This document shows, one piece after another, positions 5,165-11,235 of a stretch of 11,235 nucleotides of DNA. The stretch lies in contig WTKI01000347.1 of assembly GCA_011524425.1 (NCBI GenBank), positions 1 through 11,235 of the forward strand, read 5' to 3'. The DNA comes from Altererythrobacter sp. (GTDB taxonomy: Bacteria > Pseudomonadota > Alphaproteobacteria > Sphingomonadales > Sphingomonadaceae). Position 1 is the first letter of the stretch; each line of letters opens with the position of its first letter. The translations under genes and the position numbers were made by a program. The notes under the pieces are model-generated. The model saw nothing but the letters and a program-made list of their open reading frames with translations, did no database searches and was not told the origin of the DNA.

Positions 5165-7090
5165 CTATATGGCGATAGCTCTCGCAGGCTGGGCGGCGTG
5201 CCCTTCGAGATCGAGCGCCAATAGCTCCTCCGCAGGCATGGGCTTGCCGAAGTAGTAACCTTGGATCAAATCGACGCCGGCCTGTTTAGCCAATAGCAGG
5301 TCGAGTTCGTCCTCTACCCCTTCAATGAGACATTCCAGGCCTAGCACGCGTGACATCCCAGCCAGCGAATGCAGTATTTTTGCGGTTAGTGGGTCTCCTG
5401 GGTTATCCAGGAAAGACCGGTCGACCTTGAGCTTCTGGATTGGCAGGGCACGCAAATAGGAGAAATTGGAATAGCCTGTGCCGAAGTCATCAAGCGCGAT
5501 GGTGAACCCTGCGTTTGTGAGCCGCTTTAAATTGGCCTTTGCTTTATCGAAGTCTGCCATCATGGCTGTTTCAGTGACTTCAAACTCGACCAATTCAGGC
5601 TCGATGCCGAACCGTTCAGCCAATTCAACCAATTGTTCAATCGTCGGGTCTGACATCAAGTCGAAGCTCGACAAATTTATGGAGATCGGCAGCGGCTTTG
5701 CCCAGCTGCTGAGCTCGGCAAACGCCTTTTCCGCTACCGTCAGAGTAATACCGGTGATCAATCCGCTTTCTTCAGCGATCCTGATAAACTGGCGTGGCTC
5801 AATCTTGCCGGTAATTGGGCTGTCCCAACGCGCAAGCGCTTCTGCGCGCACTATCGCGTCTCTGTGAACGTCGTATTGTGGCTGGAAGACAAGCGTGATT
5901 TCACTGACAAGGTTCGCTTTGCGCAAAGCGCGCTCGATGTCGTGGCGCGCCTTGGCTTGCAAAGCATGCTCGTCATTGAAGATGACAAGACGGTTCTTGC
6001 CTTGCTTTTTTGCGACAATCAGAGCGTAGTCAGCGAGCGAGATTTGTTCGCGAACAGTCTGGTCCAGCTCAAGCTTCTTGCAGCCAATTGACGCAGAAAT
6101 GCGCACGTGACGCCCTTCGATCTTGTACGGCCGCGAGAGTGCATGGAGCCAGTTTTCTATGCGCTTCCTGACTTCATGCTCTGATTGGTGAGTGGTTAGG
6201 ATGACGTTGAATTCATCGCCGCCCATACGGCTGACATGCGCGCCCTTTCCGGTGCATATTTTAAGGCGCTGGGAGACTTCTTGCAGCAAGGTGTCCCCGG
6301 TCATGTGGCCGTGCAGGTCATTGACTGCCTTGAAGCCATCCAGATCGACCAGAACGAGCCATGTTGTATCGCTGAGCTCTTCGCCTGCCGCTATAGCATC
6401 TTCGCGTTGCGACACTGTGCGCCGCAATGCCCCGAAAAAGGCTCTGCGATTGGGCAGCTGCGTCAAGCTGTCTGAAAGCGATTTCTCGCGCAATTCAGTG
6501 GTCAACACGCTGGCTTCACCCAATTGGTGATCGGCAGCGACCTTTGCGCGGGCAATATCCATTATGGACTTTCGCAAAAAGAACGCGATCGCCAGCGATG
6601 CCAATGCAGCAGCAAAGGTGAGGAAGGCATAAACAAGGTAAGTGGCTGGATCGACCTTGGGCAAGAAGAACAGCATTGCTGTTAATGCCATGGAGATCGA
6701 CAGAAGCGATTGACGCAAGCTAATGCTCGCCAACCCGAACACCATCACCATGATGATGAAGTAGGTCAGCTTCGCTGGCTGCATCTCTATGCTAAGCGAG
6801 GCAACGACATTGGCTACCACCAACACGTTCATTGTTAGCAGCATGATCGCCGTGCGCATCGGTGTTGTTGGCTTGCGAAGAACCCACGCACATACAAGGC
6901 CGAAGGCAGCCGCAAGGGAACACAGAGCGCCCATTTTTAGCTTGTCCAACCCGGAATAATAAACCAGGTGGGTCGGAAGCATCACAACGTAATATAGCGC
7001 AAACGCGCAGAAATAGCCGCGCAGCACAGGGCGGTATATTTCCTGCAATATTGACGCAGCGCGTTTGTCTGCTTGCGTTGGTTGCGACAC
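5165..7090 (-). CDS. membrane-anchored GGDEF-EAL protein (cyclic di-GMP synthesis/hydrolysis)
   Basis: The 641-residue protein has about six N-terminal membrane segments (roughly 25-43, 52-70, 78-98, 107-122, 125-143, 152-172). A linker helix follows, then a GGDEF domain starting near SLTQLPNRRAF (208-218) and an EAL domain from about residue 385. The diguanylate cyclase motif GGDEF is intact (290-294). The inhibitory RxxD I-site is absent (GKGA at 281-284). The phosphodiesterase residues appear complete: EAL (417-419), NLSS with Asn472, EVTE (504-507), LDDFGTGYS (533-541), KVD (555-557), EGVE (590-593) and Gln610. Both activities are possible on sequence alone. The membrane part is not a recognisable MHYT, MASE or CHASE domain to me. 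The start is GTG at 7090, with AAGGG about eight bases upstream; an in-frame stop just upstream rules out a longer protein. It is divergent from the GT87 gene. Confidence 0.95.
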   Translation of the reverse strand: MSQPTQADKRAASILQEIYRPVLRGYFCAFALYYVVMLPTHLVYYSGLDKLKMGALCSLAAAFGLVCAWVLRKPTTPMRTAIMLLTMNVLVVANVVASLSIEMQPAKLTYFIIMVMVFGLASISLRQSLLSISMALTAMLFFLPKVDPATYLVYAFLTFAAALASLAIAFFLRKSIMDIARAKVAADHQLGEASVLTTELREKSLSDSLTQLPNRRAFFGALRRTVSQREDAIAAGEELSDTTWLVLVDLDGFKAVNDLHGHMTGDTLLQEVSQRLKICTGKGAHVSRMGGDEFNVILTTHQSEHEVRKRIENWLHALSRPYKIEGRHVRISASIGCKKLELDQTVREQISLADYALIVAKKQGKNRLVIFNDEHALQAKARHDIERALRKANLVSEITLVFQPQYDVHRDAIVRAEALARWDSPITGKIEPRQFIRIAEESGLITGITLTVAEKAFAELSSWAKPLPISINLSSFDLMSDPTIEQLVELAERFGIEPELVEFEVTETAMMADFDKAKANLKRLTNAGFTIALDDFGTGYSNFSYLRALPIQKLKVDRSFLDNPGDPLTAKILHSLAGMSRVLGLECLIEGVEDELDLLLAKQAGVDLIQGYYFGKPMPAEELLALDLEGHAAQPARAIAI

Positions 7091-7119
7091 CGTTATGACC
7101 CTTTATCTTCCCGAAAACT

Positions 7120-7149
7120 CTATAGTTTCAAGAGATTAAAGGCTGTTAA
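7120..7149 (-). promoter_or_regulatory. candidate promoter for the GGDEF-EAL gene
   Basis: Read on the minus strand, TTAACA (7144-7149) and CTATAG (7120-7125) are 18 bases apart. The predicted start point near 7113 leaves a leader of about 23 bases holding the AAGGG ribosome binding site before the GTG at 7090. CTATAG also serves as the -10 of the agcS candidate promoter in this window. The rest of the 150-bp divergent region (7091-7240) shows no convincing promoter for the plus-strand GT87 gene. Confidence 0.33.
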
Positions 7150-7240
7150 ACGAAGTCTTACGCCGCTGTTTACCAAGCCAAGTTCTTGCCAATGACAATT
7201 TGGTCTCGATCCGTTAACCTTGTTTGCTTAGAACGCGCGA

Positions 7241-8452
7241 ATGGTCGGGGATCTTCCAACAAATGACAAGCTGAACATATCGCCGCTCGATCATGTGCGG
7301 AGGGCATCATGGCTCGATAAGGAGCGCGTGCGTGCCTATGCGATGATCTACTTCGTCGTGTCGCTTGGAATGATCGCAAATACCTATGTGAAGGCGATGG
7401 GAGGGGTCGGCAGCGATTTCCTTGCTTTCTGGGGTGCAGCAAAGATTACACTGACTCAAGGGGCGGCAGCCACTTACGACATTGCTGCCCAAACGGCTGT
7501 CCAGGCCTCGACCGGGTTTGACAAGGTGTTTGCCTTTGTAAATCCGCCTCCATTTCTGTTTGCTGTGACACCCTTTGGCGCTTTACCCTATCCGGTTGCC
7601 TGGATCGCCTGGGTTGTCACGACCTTTGCGATCTGGTTTGCGATTTCCCGCAGCGTTGCGCCGCGTTTCTGGCCGCTGATCCTGGCCTATCCCGGTGCGA
7701 TGATCGCTGCCAGCCACGCGCAAAATGGATTGCTGACAGGCGCTCTTTTAGTTGGCGGCGTCGCGCTCGCTGGAAAGCGCCCTTGGCTCAGTGGAGCTAT
7801 GATCGGAGCCTTGGTTATCAAACCGCATCTTGCTGTCTTGTTGCCGTTCTGGCTGGCGGCAGGCGGCAAATGGAAGGCCTTCATCGCTGCGGGCATTTCT
7901 GCGACCGGATTGCTTGCACTTTCATGGTTGGTGTTCGGCACAGATACGATGCTGGCATACACAACCAGCTGGGAGAAAAGCGCGATCCTGATGGCGCAGG
8001 ATGACGACGAATTTTTCCTTCGTATGGCTACGCTATATGGGCAGTTGCGGGTTTGGGCAGGGCATGAGATCGCGCTTGCAGCCAACGCGTTGACGGCTTT
8101 GGGCATGATCGTGATGGTGTGGCTGAGCTGGCGGCGTTTCAACGGCGATATTGCAGCAACGGGTGCATTGGCGCTGGCAGCAACGCCGCTCGCATCGCCA
8201 TACCTGTTCAACTACGACATCGCTTTCCTGATCCTGCCCACCTTGTGGCTGGTTGCAGAAGCACGCGATCGCGAGGCTGGCTTCAGGGCGTGGGACAAGG
8301 CAGTGCTGCTGGTGCTGTGGCTATCACCATTTGTCACTCGCGCCATTGCGCTACCTTTGCATTTGAACCTGATGCCAGTGGCGAGCGCTGCGATGGTCTG
8401 GTTGATCTGGAAGCGTGCAGCACAGCTTGATATTAAGAAAACAAGCTCCTAA
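7241..8452 (+). CDS. GT87 (DUF2029) family polytopic membrane glycosyltransferase
   Basis: The 403-residue protein is strongly hydrophobic, with about nine or ten predicted membrane segments, and matches the GT87/DUF2029 family of GT-C type transferases. Characterised relatives use polyprenyl-phosphate mannose on the outer face of the inner membrane. Family landmarks are the catalytic-type Asp in the first loop, GSDFLAFWGAAK (57-68, Asp59), the YD pair (79-80), the loop FVNPPPFLFAVTPFGALPYP (99-118), the helix motif SHAQNGLLTGALL (158-170), and IKPHLAVLLPFW (193-204). The donor and acceptor here are unknown. The N-terminal 30 residues are cytoplasmic and variable. The ATG at 7241 has only a weak ribosome binding site, and Met35 at the start of the first helix is a fallback. 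It is divergent from the GGDEF-EAL gene, with the small gene at 8542 downstream on the same strand. Confidence 0.85.
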   Translation: MVGDLPTNDKLNISPLDHVRRASWLDKERVRAYAMIYFVVSLGMIANTYVKAMGGVGSDFLAFWGAAKITLTQGAAATYDIAAQTAVQASTGFDKVFAFVNPPPFLFAVTPFGALPYPVAWIAWVVTTFAIWFAISRSVAPRFWPLILAYPGAMIAASHAQNGLLTGALLVGGVALAGKRPWLSGAMIGALVIKPHLAVLLPFWLAAGGKWKAFIAAGISATGLLALSWLVFGTDTMLAYTTSWEKSAILMAQDDDEFFLRMATLYGQLRVWAGHEIALAANALTALGMIVMVWLSWRRFNGDIAATGALALAATPLASPYLFNYDIAFLILPTLWLVAEARDREAGFRAWDKAVLLVLWLSPFVTRAIALPLHLNLMPVASAAMVWLIWKRAAQLDIKKTSS

Positions 8453-8541
8453 CATGAACGAAACCAAAACGCCGGATTCAGCATAAAGTGATCTGACCGG
8501 TGGCATTCCGGTTCCAATGATTACCTCAATGGAGCCAGACA

Positions 8542-8691
8542 ATGTGTGTTCATTCCTATCGCTCAAGCCGTTCTGATCACTGGAGCGATCCGCGTCCCTA
8601 TAGCGATGCTTCCCTGCGCCGGCAGGCTTACGGCAAAGTGCGCCCGATGCAGGAGCCCACATGGCTGGAGCGGCTGTTCGGTCTAGGTTGA
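8542..8691 (+). CDS. 49-residue small protein, unknown function
   Basis: An ATG at 8542 with a strong ribosome binding site (GGAG at 8531-8534, seven bases before the start) opens a 49-codon frame ending in TGA at 8689-8691. The product starts MCVHSYRSSRSDHWSDP and ends QEPTWLERLFGLG. It is basic and rich in Arg and Ser, with Trp14, Trp41, Cys2 and His4/His13. It has no signal peptide or membrane segment. The C-terminal TWLERLFG could form a short amphipathic helix. The Shine-Dalgarno match, codon use like that of its neighbours, and the stop just ahead of a hairpin at 8710-8732 make it likely real. It lies 89 bases after the GT87 stop on the same strand, so cotranscription is possible. I do not recognise a named family. 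Confidence 0.65.
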   Translation: MCVHSYRSSRSDHWSDPRPYSDASLRRQAYGKVRPMQEPTWLERLFGLG

Positions 8692-8709
8692 ACTCCGCGG
8701 GACTTTACG

Positions 8710-8732
8710 GGAGGTCGCCATGCGCGACCTCC
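8710..8732. terminator. perfect 9-bp stem-loop between convergent genes
   Basis: Arms GGAGGTCGC (8710-8718) and GCGACCTCC (8724-8732) pair perfectly around the loop CATGC. The hairpin sits 18 bases after the small gene's stop and six bases before the agcS stop, where a bidirectional terminator would be expected. No T-tract follows on either strand, so it is either a weak intrinsic terminator or an mRNA 3'-end barrier for both genes. Confidence 0.5.
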
Positions 8733-8738
8733 ACTTGA

Positions 8739-10256
8739 TCAATATTCGTTAGGCTCTTCCGGGGTTTCGCGGCCAAACGTCTTACCCGCGGTCTTGTCGC
8801 CTTGAGCGAGTTTGAAAACCACGCCGGACAAAAGCAGCAGAGCGAGCAGGTTCGGCAAAGCCATGGCGGCATTGGAGATATCGCCCATACGCCACACAGT
8901 GGTCAGGTCAGCACTAGCACCGACATAGATAACCGCGCACCACGCAACCCGCCACAACATGTGCAGGATCTTCTCGCCGCCGCGGGTTGATCCAGGGATG
9001 CGATCGTAGATGAAGGTAATCGCGCGTTCGCCGTAATAGCTCCAAGTGAGCAATGTAGTGAACACGAACAGGATCAGCGCGACAGAGGCGATCAGCGTGC
9101 CGATTGCCACGCCGAAAATCTGCAGCGGGAATGCTGCTGCAAAAGCGCCGCTGGTCATTGCAAAACCTTCCAGATCTGAATTCCAGGCATGCGCGACTGC
9201 TTCGCCGCCGCCTGTGAAGTCACCTTGCACTGTCAGGATGACCAATGCAGTCATTGTGCAAATTACAACGGTGTCGATGAAGCAGCCCAGCATGGCCATG
9301 CGGCCTTGTTGTTCCGGATCATTGGTTTGTGCCACGGCATGGGCAATCGGCGTTGAACCCTGGCCTGCCTCGTTAGAGAACAGGCCGCGCGCGACACCTG
9401 CACGGATTGCAATGATGATCAAAGCGCCTGCGAACCCGCCGGTTGCTGCAGCGGGGTTGAAAGCAGAGTAGAAGATCAATCCGAAAGTTGCCGGCAAATC
9501 TGCAAAGTTCAGGATCAATGCAATGATCGCCATCACGATATAGGCACCAGCCATCCAAGGAATGATGGTTTCAGCGACGCTGCCGATTTTCTTGATGCCG
9601 CCGATGATAACGATGAACACCAGAACAGCGACAATCAGCCCGCCGAGCCATTCTTCAATGCCAAACAGTTCGTTGAGGCCATCAGCCACCGCATTGGCTT
9701 GGATCGAGTTGCCGGTGATCATTGCCGAGAACAGCGTGCCCAGACAAAACAGGATTGCTAGCCAAGTCCATTTCGGCCCCAAGCCCATCATGATGTAGCT
9801 CATCGGGCCGCCGCGATAGACGCCGTCTGAAGTCTTCTCACGATAGCGGATTGCGAGCGAGCCTTCTGCAAAGGCAAGCGCCATGCCGATCAAGGCAGTC
9901 ACCCACATCCAGAATATTGCGCCCGGTCCGCCAAGCGCGATAGCCGTTGCTACCCCTGCCAGATTGCCTGTGCCCACTTGACCCGACAATGCGGTTGAAA
10001 GTGCTGCAAAGGGTGAGATTTCCCCGTCGCCATCGCCTTTGCGGCCTGCGAACAAGCCCTTAAACGCGCTGCCCAATTGGCGCAGTGGATAGAATTTCAG
10101 CCCCACCATGATGTAAAGGCCGATGCCTAAAAGGATGATCACCATTGGCGGGAAGGGGATTACTTCTGCCCCATTCCAAGTTCCGCCCCAGATGAAATCG
10201 GATACGTTGACTACGCGATCAGCAAAGCTGACCGATTCTGCTTGTGCAGCTGCCAT
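8739..10256 (-). CDS. AGCS family alanine/glycine:cation (Na+ or H+) symporter
   Basis: The 505-residue inner-membrane protein has about eleven hydrophobic segments and the hallmarks of the alanine or glycine:cation symporter family (APC superfamily), which imports Ala, Gly or related amino acids with Na+ or H+. The family signature is GQVGTGNLAGVATAIALGGP (92-111) running into GAIFWMW (112-118) and GMALAFAEG (124-132). Other matches are YRGGPMSYIMMGLGP (147-161), NSIQANAVADGL (183-194), and RAGVARGLFSNEAGQGSTPI (285-304), plus LLTWSYYGERA (402-412). Length is normal. The substrate and coupling ion cannot be read from the sequence. The ATG at 10256 has GGGAG ten bases upstream on its strand. 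The gene appears monocistronic, with a candidate promoter at 10301-10329, and is divergent from secE. Confidence 0.95.
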   Translation of the reverse strand: MAAAQAESVSFADRVVNVSDFIWGGTWNGAEVIPFPPMVIILLGIGLYIMVGLKFYPLRQLGSAFKGLFAGRKGDGDGEISPFAALSTALSGQVGTGNLAGVATAIALGGPGAIFWMWVTALIGMALAFAEGSLAIRYREKTSDGVYRGGPMSYIMMGLGPKWTWLAILFCLGTLFSAMITGNSIQANAVADGLNELFGIEEWLGGLIVAVLVFIVIIGGIKKIGSVAETIIPWMAGAYIVMAIIALILNFADLPATFGLIFYSAFNPAAATGGFAGALIIIAIRAGVARGLFSNEAGQGSTPIAHAVAQTNDPEQQGRMAMLGCFIDTVVICTMTALVILTVQGDFTGGGEAVAHAWNSDLEGFAMTSGAFAAAFPLQIFGVAIGTLIASVALILFVFTTLLTWSYYGERAITFIYDRIPGSTRGGEKILHMLWRVAWCAVIYVGASADLTTVWRMGDISNAAMALPNLLALLLLSGVVFKLAQGDKTAGKTFGRETPEEPNEY

Positions 10257-10300
10257 TCTTGGAAGGCTCCCTCATGCGTCCCTGATGTAAGGCCTGCACG

Positions 10301-10329
10301 CTATAGAGGTGATCGGTCCGACGCAACAA
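10301..10329 (-). promoter_or_regulatory. candidate promoter for the AGCS symporter gene
   Basis: On the minus strand TTGTTG (10324-10329) and CTATAG (10301-10306) are separated by exactly 17 bases. They place a start point near 10294 and a leader of roughly 40 bases before the ATG at 10256. Spacing is optimal for a housekeeping sigma factor; the hexamers match moderately well. Confidence 0.4.
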
Positions 10330-10338
10330 CCAACATAC

Positions 10339-10366
10339 TTGCTTTTGTGTAAGGGCCATCCTAGAT
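10339..10366 (+). promoter_or_regulatory. candidate promoter for secE–nusG
   Basis: TTGCTT (10339-10344) and CTAGAT (10361-10366) are 16 bases apart, resembling the candidate promoter of tRNA-Trp. The start point would be near 10373, giving a leader of about 125 nt that contains the hairpin at 10407-10424. A separate promoter is needed because the genes directly upstream are on the opposite strand and tRNA-Trp lies 5.4 kb away. Confidence 0.33.
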
Positions 10367-10406
10367 GCGTGCTTGTCTTCCGACATTGGAATCAGAAAGA
10401 GCCCCT

Positions 10407-10424
10407 CCCGAACCCTTGTTCGGG
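10407..10424 (+). other. 7-bp stem-loop in the secE leader
   Basis: Arms CCCGAAC (10407-10413) and GTTCGGG (10418-10424) pair perfectly around the loop CCTT; a T-G pair (10406/10425) may extend the stem. It lies about 73 bases before the secE start, inside the predicted leader RNA, and is not followed by a T-tract. It could be a leader regulatory structure or a remnant terminator. The inverted repeat is certain, the role unknown. Confidence 0.35.
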
Positions 10425-10497
10425 GCGGCGAGAAGCCCTACCTGAAACCCTGTCGCTGAAGACGCATGAACTATTTCGAGGAAGAGAGGTCATCACC

Positions 10498-10707
10498 ATG
10501 GCCGAAGAAAAGAAGCGCAAGACATCACTGGCGGAATTCGTCAATCAGGTTCGCACGGAGACCAGCAAGGTCGTTTGGCCAACGCGTGAGGAAACTGTAC
10601 GCACGGCGATCTTCGTGTTCATTATGATGATCATTCTGTCGCTCTTCTTCCTTGGAGTGGACACTGTTTTTAACGGGATCGTGCGCTGGCTCTTGACGCT
10701 CGCGTAA
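10498..10707 (+). CDS. secE: preprotein translocase subunit SecE
   Basis: The 69-residue protein is the short, single-span form of SecE, which clamps the SecY channel in the inner membrane for protein export. The cytoplasmic amphipathic region carries the family motif ETSKVVWPTREET (21-33), followed by one membrane helix (about 36-56) and a short tail ending RWLLTLA. The ATG at 10498 was chosen over an in-frame ATG at 10309: it has AGAGG nine bases upstream, the product matches the family from its first residues (MAEEKKRKTS), and the 63 residues the longer frame would add are unlike SecE. It is followed 40 bases later by nusG, the standard bacterial order. Confidence 0.96.
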   Translation: MAEEKKRKTSLAEFVNQVRTETSKVVWPTREETVRTAIFVFIMMIILSLFFLGVDTVFNGIVRWLLTLA

Positions 10708-10747
10708 CTCGCATCTCACAGATTTTCAGGGACTAAAGGATACTCCC

Positions 10748-11235
10748 ATGGCTCGCTGGTACATCATCCACGCTTATTCCGGTTTCGAGAACAAGGTTCG
10801 CGACCAGATCATTTCTGAAGCAGAGCGACTGGGCCTGTCAGACGGTGTTGAAGAAGTCGAAGTCCCGACCGAGACTGTCACGGAAGTGAAGCGCGGCAAG
10901 AAAGTTCAGGTCGAGCGCAAATTTATGCCAGGCTATGTTCTGGCAAAGCTGAAGATGACCGATGATATCTATCACTTGGTCAAGAACACGCCGAAAGTCA
11001 CCGGCTTCCTGGGTTCAGGCAATAAACCGCAGGCGATCTCCGAAAAAGAAGCGGCGCGCTACTTTGGCGGGGTCGAAGAGGCAAAATCTGCGCCTAAGCG
11101 CGAGATCCACGTCGACTATGAAATCGGCGATCAGGTCAAAGTGCTCGATGGCCCGTTTGCAAGCTTCAACGGCGTGGTTGAAGAGCTCGATTTCGACAAG
11201 GCGAAGGTCAAGGTCTCCGTTTCCATCTTTGGCCG
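10748..11235 (+). CDS. nusG: transcription termination/antitermination factor NusG (3' truncated by the window edge)
   Basis: The frame runs open to the window edge with 162 full codons visible of the usual 175-185. NusG binds RNA polymerase through its NGN domain to support elongation, and couples to Rho or ribosomal protein S10 through its KOW domain. The NGN domain is clear: ARWYIIHAYSGFENKVRDQI (2-21), EVPTETVTEVKRGKKVQVER (38-57), KFMPGYVLAKLKM (58-70), VKNTPKVTGFLGSG (78-91) and the KEAARYFGG region (100-108). The KOW motif is seen in GDQVKVLDGPFASFNGVVEE (127-146). The start is well supported by AAAGGA (10735-10740), seven bases before the ATG. The missing end is roughly the last 15 residues. 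By convention rplK and other ribosomal protein genes should follow. Confidence 0.97.
   Translation, partial: MARWYIIHAYSGFENKVRDQIISEAERLGLSDGVEEVEVPTETVTEVKRGKKVQVERKFMPGYVLAKLKMTDDIYHLVKNTPKVTGFLGSGNKPQAISEKEAARYFGGVEEAKSAPKREIHVDYEIGDQVKVLDGPFASFNGVVEELDFDKAKVKVSVSIFG

Noticed and set aside
7102..7131. TTGAAA with GATAAA at 18-bp spacing as a promoter for the GGDEF-EAL gene
   Set aside because: The -10 element would overlap the ribosome binding site, leaving no room for it in the transcript; the pair at 7120-7149 fits better.
8495..8513. Short inverted repeat (ACCGG/CCGGT, 7-base loop) after the GT87 gene
   Set aside because: The stem is only five perfect pairs with no T-tract and could occur by chance; it is not strong enough to call a terminator.
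10309..10497. 63-residue N-terminal extension of SecE from an upstream in-frame ATG
   Set aside because: The added residues do not resemble SecE, the upstream ATG lies above the candidate promoter, and the ATG at 10498 has a proper ribosome binding site and matches the family N-terminus.

Overview
This window looks like ordinary chromosomal DNA of an alphaproteobacterium, most likely order Sphingomonadales (Erythrobacteraceae-like). The evidence is gene content and layout: an NDUFA12 accessory subunit of complex I, the ndufa12–DUF2155–aat neighbourhood, a CCA-encoding tRNA-Trp of alphaproteobacterial type, secE–nusG, and moderately GC-rich codon use. No phage, transposase, CRISPR array or plasmid function is visible, and no multi-gene system that would count as new.

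Layout. Positions 2-337 (+) hold the 3' end of an unrecognised gene, convergent with a fatty acyl-AMP ligase gene (344-2077, -). Divergent from the ligase is recX (2210-2803, +), overlapping a DUF192 lipoprotein gene (2797-3303, +). A perfect hairpin at 3326-3345 separates this pair from ndufa12 (3383-3790, +) and a DUF2155 lipoprotein gene (3793-4287, +). The DUF2155 gene overlaps tail-to-tail, on opposite strands, with aat (4236-4934, -). A tRNA-Trp gene follows (5034-5109, +). Next come a membrane GGDEF-EAL protein (5165-7090, -), a divergent GT87/DUF2029 membrane glycosyltransferase (7241-8452, +), a well-supported 49-residue small gene (8542-8691, +) and an AGCS-type amino acid:cation symporter (8739-10256, -). 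The window ends in secE (10498-10707, +) and a 3'-truncated nusG (10748 onward, +).

How the genes work together. Most of these are independent housekeeping or membrane functions. The tight units are recX+DUF192 (7-nt overlap), ndufa12+DUF2155 (2-nt gap) and secE+nusG (protein export and transcription elongation, normally continuing into the rplK operon). The fatty acyl-AMP ligase probably activates fatty acids for loading onto a carrier protein, perhaps for sphingolipid or another lipid, but no carrier or condensing enzyme lies beside it. The GGDEF-EAL protein should act on cyclic di-GMP, and its divergent neighbour is a cell-envelope glycosyltransferase, so a surface-glycan link is conceivable but unproven.

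The points most worth a second look are the 52-nt antisense overlap in which the Aat C-terminus is read opposite the signature motif of DUF2155, the separation of tRNA-Trp from secE-nusG by about 5.4 kb of unrelated genes, the unlisted 49-residue gene, and the altered P-loop of the acyl-AMP ligase.
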